A stretch of 64,000 nt of DNA from Sphingobacterium sp. LZ7M1 (GCF_024296865.1 NZ_CP101134.1:558001-622000); one strand, 5' to 3'; counted from the first letter of the stretch, positions 1 to 8,001 are shown. Notes: generated by a model from the letters alone, not told the origin. Numbers and translations are program-made.

Positions 1-34
1 AAACGATGTTCGATTAATCGAACATCGTTTTTGC
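1..34 (+). terminator. Palindromic terminator-like hairpin
   Basis: The first 30 bases form a perfect self-complementary inverted repeat (arms AAACGATGTTCGATT / AATCGAACATCGTTT) running into a short T-run on the + strand. It probably ends a plus-strand gene lying left of the window. Because it is symmetrical it could also act on the minus strand, but the sequence needed to judge that is outside the window. Confidence 0.6.
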
Positions 35-319
35 GCTACCTCCAGGCTAACGCGCCATGTCTGCTAAAATAATGGAACCCCAAAAGGGGTTATATCTCTA
101 AAATTAAAAAAATGGTTTACTGGCTAGTATGTTACGGACGTATGCAATACGCTCCTGTCAGATATGCCGAATATATACGGGAATTTTGATCTTGGTCTAT
201 CCTCCCATCCCTTCAATCCTGGTTCAACCCATTCGATATTCCCCTTCAACGACATAGGATAATGAATCAACCCCCTCTAATGCGCGAGGGCCTGATGTCT
301 GATATGTATTGTCTCCTGT
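35..319. other. Intergenic stretch with one dispersed-repeat copy
   Basis: I see no gene here. The stretch lies downstream of the minus-strand DUF2027 gene. It contains a GC-rich mini-palindrome (AACCCCAAAAGGGGTT near 76-91) and, at 189-225, a 37-base element that recurs at 60132-60168 with one mismatch. Confidence 0.6.
189..225 (+). repeat. Dispersed 37-bp intergenic repeat, copy 1
   Basis: This element starts ATCTTGGTCTATCCTCCCAT and ends ATCCTGGTTC. It is repeated at 60132-60168 with a single C/G difference. A diverged inverted relative at 3196-3246 keeps both ends but has a different centre. All three copies are outside genes. Confidence 0.8.
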
Positions 320-958
320 CTACCCCGGCCTATGCGAGATAAAATGCTGTTTCAATTTATCTAAACCAATATTTTCCTCCACTTTGTCCAGTTCATAGAT
401 CCATGCCTTTTCTGGCAAAACTTCCAGATTCTCTTTTGAATTGATCAGATCAAGGGGTTTTACCTTGATTGACTTTTCGATGGGAGGGAACGCGTTGTGT
501 TGTCTTCTTGAGGTCCTTAAGATCTGGAATTCCAGATTAGGCCATTTGTTGATGGCGGAGAAATTGCCTGTATAGAACTGGTTATATTCACGTGCAGGGA
601 CGATATTGGCGAATATCCCTGTTCTTTTGTTTCCTACAGATTCAGATACTGTAACCAACAATTCAAAGGAAGTCTCATTGACAATAAAGAATTTGACCAA
701 TCCTTCCTTCTGTTCACCGGTCAGGGCTAAGTATATGCCCTTTTCGATAAATTTCCCCGTCTGAACCACCTGGGTTGGTTCCTCATCCTCCTCCATACGC
801 ATGTTGTCATGGACTAGGGTGATCTTATCTTGCATCACCGGAATCTCAAAGCCAGTGTCATCCGTCACCCCAACAAGTCCGTTGCTCAAAAAAGCGGTAA
901 TATGGCCCTCAATGGGTTCATCAACAAACCTGACTAAATCTCCTATTTTAAATTTCAT
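320..958 (-). CDS. DUF2027-family protein without an Smr domain
   Basis: This 212-residue protein begins with the MKFKIGDLVRFVDEPIEGHI type of start seen in the Bacteroidota DUF2027 family. There a small beta-barrel-like N-terminus (about 1-50) precedes a longer conserved region. Many relatives carry a C-terminal Smr (MutS2-related) nuclease domain. Here the protein stops after LKQHFISHRPG and no Smr motif follows in any frame, so it is either a natural short form or a truncated one. Its ATG overlaps the TGA of the upstream PLP-enzyme gene by four bases (ATGA), so the two are translationally coupled as the last genes of the rbfA-aat unit. Its function is unknown; a nucleic-acid role is only inferred from the family. 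Confidence 0.65.
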   Translation of the reverse strand: MKFKIGDLVRFVDEPIEGHITAFLSNGLVGVTDDTGFEIPVMQDKITLVHDNMRMEEDEEPTQVVQTGKFIEKGIYLALTGEQKEGLVKFFIVNETSFELLVTVSESVGNKRTGIFANIVPAREYNQFYTGNFSAINKWPNLEFQILRTSRRQHNAFPPIEKSIKVKPLDLINSKENLEVLPEKAWIYELDKVEENIGLDKLKQHFISHRPG

Positions 959-2034
959 CGTAAACTCTCAATAATATTAACAAAATTATGAATATCCTTT
1001 AAATCATTATAAAGGTGTATTCCTATCCTAATCCCGGTTCCACGCGGAAAACATTTCACGCCCATGTTCATCAGGTTTGGGTAAAGCTCCTGAGGGAGCT
1101 GCACATTTATCAAGGAAGAACGAACCGAGCGCTCTGCTATATAAGGTAGGATCAAATCCCTTTCCAATAACAGTCGGTATGCCTCATCCGATAGCTCCTT
1201 GATGTGTTGCTGTATATTTTCTAATCCTTGTGCTTTCAAGAAAGTTAGACTGCTCTTCAAAGTTCCATGGCTTAGGGTATCCTGATGACCAGGTTCAAAA
1301 AAGGTGTCCAAGATGCTCTTGTGTTTCCACATTGCAACCTCAGGCAGTGGAACCTCAGCTTTCAGGTCTTCCAGCATCAGTTTCAAGCCATCGCTGATCA
1401 GCATAAAACCATTCCCAAATCCTGACAAGAGCCATTTATAACCAGAAGCCCCCAAGGCATCAATCCCCGAATCCTGAAAATTAAAAGGACCTGTTCCTAA
1501 AAATTGGGTACCATCAGCAATGATCCAGAGATTAGGGTATTCAGCCTTTATCCTTTTGATAAAATCTAAGTCTATCATCAGTCCTGATATGTACTGCACC
1601 AAGCTCAGGATCAAAACATCCGGATTGTGCTTCTCAATAGCTTTTTGAAGCTCATCTTCCACATTCGCCGATACAGCAACAGAGGTATGTTTCAATTTTC
1701 TGTTGACTATGGGGTATTGTAGGGATGGGTATTCATCTTCCAGGACCAAATAGCTCAGGTCCTTGGGCAGCAGGTCCACCAAGGTGGAAAATCCAAATGA
1801 GAAATTAGGGGTCAAGAAGGTGTTCGCTGCTTTTGTTCCGAAAAAATCCGCAACGGTCTCCCGAACTCCATTGATAAACTCCGGCTGTTCATCCCTTAGA
1901 TTAGAATTGATATCAAAGAATTCCTGCTCCCAGGTCTTCCTCCAATCCAAGGTTACCTTCGGCAACAATCCATTGCCAGGTGTGTTGAGATAAACAACAT
2001 CATTTGGAAGGTTAAAGTGTTCCTTCAAAGTCAT
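955..2034 (-). CDS. Class V aminotransferase-fold PLP-dependent enzyme
   Basis: This 359-residue enzyme has the fold-type I, class V layout related to cysteine desulfurases and kynureninases. The PLP-site Asp and Gln lie in IIADGTQFLG (D174, Q177), and the Schiff-base lysine is K200 in ALGASGYKWLLSG. I see no conserved active-site Cys loop of the NifS/SufS kind, so cysteine desulfurase activity is doubtful and the substrate cannot be named. The start overlaps the end of aat by 23 bases, and the stop overlaps the DUF2027 start by four, so it sits inside a compact minus-strand operon. The class is confident; the specific activity is open. Confidence 0.75.
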   Translation of the reverse strand: MTLKEHFNLPNDVVYLNTPGNGLLPKVTLDWRKTWEQEFFDINSNLRDEQPEFINGVRETVADFFGTKAANTFLTPNFSFGFSTLVDLLPKDLSYLVLEDEYPSLQYPIVNRKLKHTSVAVSANVEDELQKAIEKHNPDVLILSLVQYISGLMIDLDFIKRIKAEYPNLWIIADGTQFLGTGPFNFQDSGIDALGASGYKWLLSGFGNGFMLISDGLKLMLEDLKAEVPLPEVAMWKHKSILDTFFEPGHQDTLSHGTLKSSLTFLKAQGLENIQQHIKELSDEAYRLLLERDLILPYIAERSVRSSLINVQLPQELYPNLMNMGVKCFPRGTGIRIGIHLYNDLKDIHNFVNIIESLR

Positions 2035-2680
2035 AAGGCAAAATTTCTTGTTCGTCTAGAATGGATAAATATTCATGTTGACTGATCATTTCTGCCCCCA
2101 TTTTGCGCAAATGATCTGAGGGGATCTGACAATCGATTAATTCAAGCCCAAAATTTTTAGCTAAGTGAAATAAGGCAACCTTTGATGCGTTTGGGGCCAA
2201 GGAGAACATACTCTCTCCGCAGAAAACATGGCCAATTTTTACGCCATATAGTCCACCCACCAAAGTATCATCTTGCCAAACTTCCACGCTATGTGCATAG
2301 CCTTCTTCATGCAACTGTAGATAGGCTTTCTGCATATCTGAAACGATCCAGGTCCCATCCTGATCCTTTCTAGGGATATCGGCACAGGTCTCGATGACAG
2401 CTTTAAAATCCGTATCAAAGCTAACTTTAAATCTGTTTGACCTGATGACCTGCTTCAAGCTTTTGGAAACCTTCATTTCTGAAGGCCTTAAAACAAACCT
2501 TTCCAATGGTGCGTACCATAATATTGGACTGTCCTCATTGTACCATGGAAAGATGCCGTTTTCATAGGCCAACATCAATCTGTCAACACTGAGGTCGCCA
2601 CCAATTGCCAGAAGTCCGTCTTCATCGGCTAGGGAAGGGTGGGGGAAAACCAATCTGTTTTCATCCAACAAGTACGGCAT
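2012..2680 (-). CDS. aat: Leucyl/phenylalanyl-tRNA--protein transferase
   Basis: Aat moves Leu or Phe from charged tRNA onto proteins with N-terminal Arg or Lys, marking them for ClpS/ClpAP degradation (N-end rule). The 222-residue product has the family hallmarks: FPHPSLADEDGLLAIGGDLS at the N-terminus, then GIFPWYNEDSPILWYAPLER, and VGGLYGVKIGHVFCGESMFS in the GNAT-like catalytic half. The length is normal for the family. It lies 15 bases downstream of rbfA and overlaps the following PLP-enzyme gene by 23 bases, which suggests one transcript. Confidence 0.95.
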   Translation of the reverse strand: MPYLLDENRLVFPHPSLADEDGLLAIGGDLSVDRLMLAYENGIFPWYNEDSPILWYAPLERFVLRPSEMKVSKSLKQVIRSNRFKVSFDTDFKAVIETCADIPRKDQDGTWIVSDMQKAYLQLHEEGYAHSVEVWQDDTLVGGLYGVKIGHVFCGESMFSLAPNASKVALFHLAKNFGLELIDCQIPSDHLRKMGAEMISQHEYLSILDEQEILPYDFEGTL

Positions 2681-2695
2681 GCTATAGCGATTTGC

Positions 2696-3067
2696 CTATT
2701 CAGGCTGTCTTGGTTCCTTGCTGATTTCATCAAAGATCTTGTCCATATGTTCTACGTATTCGTTGGTATCATCTAGGAAGAATTCCAACTGTGGAACGAT
2801 GCGGGCTTGGTTCTTGATCCGTGCTCCCAATTTATAGCGTATCTCGTTAGTCTTTGATTTGATGCTATCGATGTCTGCCTTGGCAGTTTTGGTGTTCAAG
2901 AAGCTCAAATAAACCCTAGCTATGGCCAAGTCAGGAGTGACACGTACCCTGGTAACGGTAATAAAAGCACCGGGAGCCCAAGAGTTGCCCTCACGTTGAA
3001 ACATTTCTGCAAGATCTTGTTGTATTACTCCAGCAAATCGTTGTTGTCTTTTACTTTCTGTTCCCAT
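2696..3067 (-). CDS. rbfA: 30S ribosome-binding factor A
   Basis: RbfA is a KH-fold protein that helps mature the 16S rRNA 5' end and matters for growth in the cold. The 123-residue product matches the family: a basic N-terminus (MGTESKRQQRFAGVIQQDL), the central VTRVRVTPDLAIARVYLSF strand-helix, and a C-terminal LEFFLDDTNEYVEHMDKIF segment. The ATG at 3067 is chosen because family members start just before the ESKRQQR motif. An upstream in-frame ATG at 3100 would add 11 unconserved residues. This is the first gene of the minus-strand rbfA-aat-PLP enzyme-DUF2027 unit. Confidence 0.93.
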   Translation of the reverse strand: MGTESKRQQRFAGVIQQDLAEMFQREGNSWAPGAFITVTRVRVTPDLAIARVYLSFLNTKTAKADIDSIKSKTNEIRYKLGARIKNQARIVPQLEFFLDDTNEYVEHMDKIFDEISKEPRQPE

Positions 3068-3195
3068 CTTTTGATTTGATTGCGGAAAGCTGCATTGCAT
3101 TTCCTCTTACAAATATAGGGCTTTTCTATAAACTAGTATATGTTTGGAAGAACCTTTGGCGATCAAGCGAAGGAGGTGTTTTGAGTGCTATTTTT

Positions 3196-3246
3196 GAACC
3201 AGGATGTGGCTCGACTCCGCTCGCCAACAGGGGATGGGAGGATCTT
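3196..3246 (-). repeat. Diverged relative of the 37-bp dispersed repeat
   Basis: Read on the minus strand it keeps the AAGATCCTCCCATCCC start and the TCCTGGTTC end of the copies at 189 and 60132. The short middle is replaced by about 24 unrelated bases containing GGCGAGCGGAGTCGAGCC. The two conserved ends may therefore be the functional part. Confidence 0.5.
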
Positions 3247-3418
3247 TTGAAAGCATTCCAAGGCCAATCCCATCGCACAGGGCAACGGCATTCTAATCAT
3301 TTTTCCGTCAAGGAAATGAGCCGATTGCTAAAGGACTTCCTGCGGAAGGATGGTTGTTTGTATAAATTGGGAACCCCTGGAAGAGGTGATATCTTTGTAG
3401 AAATTGATTGATTGAATT

Positions 3419-3450
3419 GGCCAACCCTTAGCGGAGGTGAAATATTTTTT
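3419..3450 (-). repeat. 30-bp degenerate repeat, copy A
   Basis: On the minus strand it starts AAAAAATATTTCACCTCCGC and ends TAAGGGTTGGCC. The same pattern recurs at 3810-3839 (AAAAATATTCCAGCCCCGTT, then AGGGTTGGCC). The preceding 60 bases of each copy are also distantly alike (a CTTTGTAGAA / GAAGAAAGAT stretch), suggesting remnants of a longer tandem unit. Confidence 0.55.
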
Positions 3451-3809
3451 AATAATTCCCTCATATTGGGCCAAAGCAATAAAAAATAGTTTCCTCATCT
3501 TACGATTACGGAATGACAACGATCCTTAAAAAAAATAAAAAATAGATTCAGAGCAACGCGAAGAATCCCTCTTTAGCGAATAACTGATTCCGAACAATTC
3601 GTAAAGAATCTTTACGGTTCTTCTTCCTAAAGCCTTGTCATTCCTTGCTGAAGGCAAAGTGACTGTAAGCCAATACAATACATGATGTTTTTGATTTTGA
3701 AATCTTGCATGATGAGATACTTCGGATGAACCTCAGCATGAAAAAAAACCTTAACTTGTCGACGTAGTCCAGCGGGAATGAAATCAATGAAGAAAGATGG
3801 ACTGTAAAC

Positions 3810-3839
3810 GGCCAACCCTAACGGGGCTGGAATATTTTT
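3810..3839 (-). repeat. 30-bp degenerate repeat, copy B
   Basis: This is the second copy of the element at 3419-3450, in the same orientation and about 390 bp away. It keeps the AAAAATATT start, a C-rich core and the GGGTTGGCC end. Confidence 0.55.
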
Positions 3840-4030
3840 CAGCAAATCTTCCAGCTTGGAAGAAAGGTAGAAGATATATTTGAGCCATCATATTGACCTC
3901 ATTCGAGACACATTCCGAAATTTCGCAAAATGTACCGTATACAGTCCATGGATTTCCCGAATATGTCTCGAATGAAAGCAAGTTTTCACCCGAATATTGC
4001 ATTCGAAAATATCGGCGAAAAAAGGCATAA

Positions 4031-4203
4031 AAAAAGACTTGTCGTGGGCATGGTGACAAGTCTTTAATCAAAATTAGTTTATAATTGGATAGAATAATTC
4101 TTTTCGTAGTTTTAAGACTTTCCGGTCTATCATGTTTAGTAATTTGTAGTTGGCTATTAAACGTGAGTGGAAGCTCACTTATTAATATCATTCATTCCCC
4201 TTT
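4031..4203 (-). ncRNA. Candidate small RNA with own promoter and terminator
   Basis: On the minus strand a promoter (4210-4241) is followed by about 170 bases and then a strong hairpin with arms AAAGACTTGTC/GACAAGTCTTT (4033-4065) running into a T-run. Inside are a GTGAG-CTTCCA-CTCAC hairpin and an AAGTCTT segment that could pair with the 5' arm of the terminator. No gene lies downstream on this strand for about 950 bp, so a leader role is unlikely. A 135-codon frame from 4191 runs through the terminator and shows no domain, so I prefer a non-coding RNA. This is inference from layout only. Confidence 0.35.
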
Positions 4204-4209
4204 ACATCA

Positions 4210-4241
4210 CAAACATAGAGCTTTAATTACGATGTGACAAG
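4210..4241 (-). promoter_or_regulatory. Bacteroidota-type promoter for the 4.0-4.2 kb small transcript
   Basis: On the minus strand a CTTG (-33) is followed by 20 bases and TATGTTTG (-7), a close match to the Bacteroidota consensus TTTG-N19-TAnnTTTG. Confidence 0.5.
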
Positions 4242-4593
4242 ATGTTTTTTAAAAAAAAGTAAGTGATTACTTAATTGACAAAAGCTATTTTTTGTCCTAT
4301 TTCTTCATGATTTATTCATCGTTTCTTAATAAATTAAATTCAAAAATTGTGAACCTATCGAAAGATAAATGCTTGTTTTTTAGTGTGCTAAAACGGAAAA
4401 GCTTTAACAAAATTTAACATTTTGTTTTTGGAGGAAATCCTAACGATGTTCTTCAAAAATTAACCAAAAAGGCACAGAAAATTCATGCATTTTTCTAAAA
4501 AAATTATTGAATGTCAAAAAAAATAATTGGCTGAAATGGATAAATCATTGTAATAATTCTGGAAATTACTAATCAGGCCAGTCCCTTGTTGCC

Positions 4594-4623
4594 TTGCATT
4601 TTCCCTATATATTGGTACTTTTG
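4594..4623 (+). promoter_or_regulatory. argH promoter
   Basis: TTG at 4594-4596, exactly 19 bases, then TACTTTTG at 4616-4623 fit the Bacteroidota -33/-7 consensus. The site lies 18 bases before the chosen argH ATG at 4642. It also argues against the alternative start at 4594, which would fall inside the promoter. Confidence 0.65.
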
Positions 4624-4641
4624 TTCGACAAGATTTTGAAC

Positions 4642-5976
4642 ATGAAGATTTGGCAAAAAAATATTGATGTAGATTCCTTTGTGGAAACCTTTACCGTAGG
4701 ACAAGACCGTGAAATGGACATGAACCTGGCAGCCGCCGATGTTCTTGGTTCTTTGGCCCATACCAAAATGCTGAACAGCATTGGATTGATGACCGACCAA
4801 GACTTGGAGGATGTGCAAAAAGAACTCAAGAATATCTACAGAGAAATATTGGCCGGAAATTTCAAAATTGAGGACAGCGTCGAAGATGTGCATTCCCAAG
4901 TAGAAATGATGCTGACCGAACGCATCGGTGAGGCCGGGAAAAAGATTCATTCTGGCCGTTCCAGAAATGACCAAGTCTTAGTGGACCTAAAATTATATTT
5001 CAGGTCTGAAATCGAGAGCATCTTTAAGAATACGGAAGAACTGTTCGATCAGTTGATCAGCTTAAGCAATCAATACAAATCGGTACTGATGCCGGGCTAT
5101 ACGCACCTTCAGATTGCCATGCCATCTTCCTTTGGATTATGGTTTGGGGCCTATGCAGAAAGCCTCGTGGATGATCTGCAACTGTTGAAAGCGGCTTGGA
5201 ATGTCTGCAACAAAAACCCGTTGGGTTCAGCAGCGGGCTATGGATCATCTTTTCCATTGAACAGAATGATGACGACCAACTTGCTTGGCTTTGAGGACCT
5301 TAACTACAATGTGGTCTATGCACAGATGGGCAGGGGGAAAACCGAACGGATATTGGCACAGGCCATGAGTTCGATTGCAGCGACCTTGGCAAAATTTGCC
5401 ATGGATGTTACCCTTTTTATCAATCAGAATTTTGGGTTTATTTCCTTTCCGGCACACCTGACAACAGGTTCTTCTATAATGCCACACAAAAAGAATCCCG
5501 ATGTGTTCGAATTGATCCGCTCGCGTTGCAATAAGATCCAGGCATTGCCAAATGAAATTGCCATGATGACCACCAACCTTCCGGTTGGATACCATCGTGA
5601 CCTGCAGCTGTTAAAAGAAAATCTTTTTCCTGCATTCCAATCCCTGAATGATTGCTTGGCTATCGCTAAATATATGTTGGAGAATATTTCGATCAAGGAT
5701 AATATCCTGGATGATCCGAAATATGATTATTTATTCTCTGTTGAAGTCGTAAATAATGAAGTGTTGAACGGAGTTCCGTTCCGCGAAGCCTACCGCAAAA
5801 TCGGTCTGGACATCGAAGAAGGAAAATTCCAGCCAGCAAAAGAAGTTAACCATACCCATGAAGGAAGTATCGGCAACCTTTGCAATGATCAGATCCAAAG
5901 AATGTTTAAAGAAGTGAAAGCTGATTTTGGCTTCGAAAAAGTAGATGCTGCCTTGGAAAGCCTTTTGGCGCAGTAA
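4642..5976 (+). CDS. argH: Argininosuccinate lyase
   Basis: ArgH cleaves argininosuccinate to arginine and fumarate, the last step of arginine synthesis in the cytoplasm. The 444-residue product has the fumarase/aspartase superfamily signature GSSIMPHKKNPD, with the catalytic Ser in the GSS around residue 277. It also has the substrate-binding HSGRSRNDQV and MPGYTHLQIA motifs in the N-terminal half. The start at 4642 (MKIWQKN) fits the family; an ATG 16 codons upstream overlaps the promoter. No other arginine gene is nearby, so it appears to be a single-gene unit closed by the hairpin at 6003-6037. Confidence 0.95.
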   Translation: MKIWQKNIDVDSFVETFTVGQDREMDMNLAAADVLGSLAHTKMLNSIGLMTDQDLEDVQKELKNIYREILAGNFKIEDSVEDVHSQVEMMLTERIGEAGKKIHSGRSRNDQVLVDLKLYFRSEIESIFKNTEELFDQLISLSNQYKSVLMPGYTHLQIAMPSSFGLWFGAYAESLVDDLQLLKAAWNVCNKNPLGSAAGYGSSFPLNRMMTTNLLGFEDLNYNVVYAQMGRGKTERILAQAMSSIAATLAKFAMDVTLFINQNFGFISFPAHLTTGSSIMPHKKNPDVFELIRSRCNKIQALPNEIAMMTTNLPVGYHRDLQLLKENLFPAFQSLNDCLAIAKYMLENISIKDNILDDPKYDYLFSVEVVNNEVLNGVPFREAYRKIGLDIEEGKFQPAKEVNHTHEGSIGNLCNDQIQRMFKEVKADFGFEKVDAALESLLAQ

Positions 5977-5977
5977 A

Positions 5978-6149
5978 TAAGAGACATAAGACACAAGACA
6001 TAAGACATTAGACCTGGACAGGTTTAATGTCTTTTTTATGTTAAATACTTTCTTTAAGGGGGTAATAATAAAGTTGGGTTATCCTGATTCAGTAAAAAAA
6101 GAAGACGCCAGTAGGTCTTATGTCTTGTGTCTATTGTCTTATATCTCTT
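5978..6149. repeat. Inverted pair of AGACATAAGACA-type short repeats
   Basis: A run of imperfect ACATAAGAC/ACACAAGAC units (about 5981-6012) is mirrored by its reverse complement at 6113-6149 (TCTTATGTCTTGTGTCTATT and on). The arms enclose about 100 bp that includes the argH terminator. They could fold into one long cruciform between the convergent argH and galM genes. Confidence 0.7.
6003..6037 (+). terminator. argH terminator
   Basis: A 13-bp stem (arms AGACATTAGACCT and AGGTTTAATGTCT, one G-U pair) with a GGAC loop is followed by six Ts. Confidence 0.85.
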
Positions 6150-6170
6150 AAAAAGTCTTAAGACTTTTTT
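6150..6170 (-). terminator. Palindrome over the galM stop codon
   Basis: AAAAAGTCTTAAGACTTTTT is a perfect 20-base palindrome that includes the galM TAA on the minus strand. It probably acts as terminator together with the inverted repeat downstream. Confidence 0.5.
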
Positions 6171-7219
6171 ATACAGAACTTATATCTTGTTTCGCTTTCG
6201 AAAACATCTCCTGTATTCAGTTTCACCGAAGGGAATTTTTCTTGGTTAGGACTATCGGGATAATGTTGGGTTTCGAAGCAAAGGCCACCATAGCGCAGGT
6301 ACTTTTTGCCGGATTTCCCTTGGTCATCGTCGAGGAAGTTTCCGCTATAGAGGTGCAGGCTCGGTTCGGTGCTGAAAACCTGGAGTTCTATGCCGGACTC
6401 TTTTGAGAAGGCTTTGGCAATGGGTTCGCTGATGGGTTGTTTATTGATGAAGCTATGGTCATAACCATTGGCGATCTGGATCTGTTCCTCTTGGCTATTG
6501 ATATCTGTAGCCAAAAGTTTGGGTTGGCGGAAGTCGAAAGCAGTACCTTCCACTGGGTAGATATCACCCGTTGGGATTTGGTTTTCATTGAGCGGAAGGA
6601 ACTCATCCGAAAGAATGCTGATTTCATGGTTCAAGGTATCACCGTTTCCTTCGCCATTTAAATTGAAATAAGCATGGTTGGTCAAGTTGAGGACCGTAGG
6701 GGCATTTGTGGTAGCTCTATACTTAATAATGATTTCATTCTCATTGCTCAACTCGTAGGAGACGGTTGTCTTTAGCTCACCAGGGAAGCCTTCCTCGCCA
6801 TCAGGGGAAACATAATAGAAATCGACTAATTTATTGAAGCTCACCTGTCTGTCCCATACACGGTTGTGGAAACCGTCGACTCCTCCATGCAGGCAGTTGC
6901 TGCCATTGTTCTGTGCTAAGCTGTATTCCTTTCCATCGAGGGAGAATTTTCCGTTGGCAATACGGTTGCAGAATCTGCCAACTGTAGCTCCATGATAAAA
7001 CTGCTTTGCCTGAAGGTAACCTTGAATGCTGTCAAACCCTAATATCACATCGATCAGGTCACCATTTTTGTCGGGAACCAATGCACTTACCAGTCTAGCG
7101 CCATAATCGGTCAATGCGATTTGCATTCCAGCTCGGTTGGTAAGGGTGATAAGATGGGTGTTTTTACCATTCAATTTACCTTCAAAGTCTTTAGGAAGAG
7201 GGAGTTTATAAGTCGTCAT
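6158..7219 (-). CDS. galM: Aldose 1-epimerase (mutarotase)
   Basis: GalM interconverts the alpha and beta anomers of glucose and galactose ahead of the Leloir pathway. The 353-residue product shows the full family pattern: FCNRIANGKF, NNGSNCLHGGVDGFHNRVW (H111), catalytic acid H182 in NLTNHAYFNLNG, D254 in NGYDHSF, and the catalytic base E316 in YGGLCFETQHYPDSPN. No signal peptide is apparent, so it is probably cytoplasmic. It is transcribed alone on the minus strand, converging with argH. Confidence 0.93.
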   Translation of the reverse strand: MTTYKLPLPKDFEGKLNGKNTHLITLTNRAGMQIALTDYGARLVSALVPDKNGDLIDVILGFDSIQGYLQAKQFYHGATVGRFCNRIANGKFSLDGKEYSLAQNNGSNCLHGGVDGFHNRVWDRQVSFNKLVDFYYVSPDGEEGFPGELKTTVSYELSNENEIIIKYRATTNAPTVLNLTNHAYFNLNGEGNGDTLNHEISILSDEFLPLNENQIPTGDIYPVEGTAFDFRQPKLLATDINSQEEQIQIANGYDHSFINKQPISEPIAKAFSKESGIELQVFSTEPSLHLYSGNFLDDDQGKSGKKYLRYGGLCFETQHYPDSPNQEKFPSVKLNTGDVFESETRYKFCIKKS

Positions 7220-7239
7220 TATGTTTTAATTGCTTCTGT

Positions 7240-7270
7240 TAAAGATAATAATAAAGGGGGGCGTTCCAAA
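7240..7270 (-). promoter_or_regulatory. galM promoter
   Basis: On the minus strand TTTG (7270-7267), exactly 19 bases and TATCTTTA (7247-7240) match the Bacteroidota promoter consensus, 20 bases before the galM ATG. Confidence 0.65.
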
Positions 7271-7410
7271 GAACTAAGGAAAAGGAATGGTAAATACCTG
7301 TTCATTGACGTTCTTTTGGTTCCCAGCGATTCATTTATTATTTATTTTTTAGTTCATAATCGTATTTTAAAAATCGATGAGATTTTATTATTTTGTTGGA
7401 AATCAGTGTT

Positions 7411-7887
7411 ATGTTTAAGGTTTCGTTATTATTTCTTGCTGTCGGAATTTTGGTTCTTGCCTTTGCGGTATTTGTGCCGGCAAAGTACTCCTCCATTACG
7501 ATAAATACCTACGATACCTTCTTTATTATTTCATCTATTTCGCTTTTTAAGTTTTTAGGTTTACTGGGGCTGATTTTTGCCGGCTTATACTATTTTACGG
7601 AGCAGATGCTCTATTCCAAAACTTGGAGCATCATGCATTTGATCAGTTTCTTATGTCTCATTGTTAATTTATGGACCTGGGGATTTGTGGAAAGGGTTTA
7701 TTTTGGGAATATTGAATCCCAGGTTTCCGGTAAAGCCTCAAACCTGGCTGAGGTAGAGCGGTTTTACAAGATCCAACAGTTTTATGTAGGCTCCTTTATT
7801 ATGTTGCTGGTCATGCAATTTGTGTATGTCCTGAATCTTTTGTTTGGAATGATGACAAGAAATAGGAGCAGTGAGGATCTGGACTGA
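7411..7887 (+). CDS. Small four-helix membrane protein of unknown function
   Basis: This 158-residue protein is predicted from hydrophobicity to have four membrane segments, at about 4-23, 38-63, 70-90 and 125-148. A polar loop lies between the third and fourth. The loop before the second helix contains NTYDTFFII, faintly like the DTYY/F stretch of heme-copper oxidase subunit I relatives, but no His ligands are present. The ATG at 7411 is preferred over an in-frame TTG at 7393. It lies between the divergent galM and the dgt gene. I do not recognise a named family. Confidence 0.6.
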   Translation: MFKVSLLFLAVGILVLAFAVFVPAKYSSITINTYDTFFIISSISLFKFLGLLGLIFAGLYYFTEQMLYSKTWSIMHLISFLCLIVNLWTWGFVERVYFGNIESQVSGKASNLAEVERFYKIQQFYVGSFIMLLVMQFVYVLNLLFGMMTRNRSSEDLD

Positions 7888-8001
7888 TAATTACCTATGA
7901 CAACGAATTATTGGCTGTAATAATTAAGGACTAATCCATCTACATAGGGTCCTTGAAATTTTTAAAATGGTATATTTGCCATTCAAAATCTGAGATTTTA
8001 C

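Larger units (their letters stand above)
3068..4593. other. Long gene-poor region with decayed repeats
   Basis: This 1.5-kb stretch lies between the divergent rbfA and argH genes. The open frames in it show no recognisable domain and run through repeats. It holds a variant of the 37-bp dispersed repeat (3196-3246), two copies of a 30-bp element (3419-3450 and 3810-3839), remnants of the hairpin/repeat type seen at the GIY-YIG locus (about 3540-3665), and a promoter-terminator pair on the minus strand (4031-4241). From 4240 to 4590 it is very AT-rich. Confidence 0.6.

Noticed and set aside
3076..3411. 111-codon plus-strand frame
   Set aside because: It overlaps the rbfA start region and runs through a dispersed-repeat relative; its composition shows no protein motif.
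3784..4191. 135-codon minus-strand frame
   Set aside because: It reads straight through a strong terminator hairpin into a repeat and has no recognisable domain.
5245..5696. Long minus-strand frames inside argH
   Set aside because: They are shadows of the conserved argH coding sequence, whose catalytic motifs lie in the other strand.
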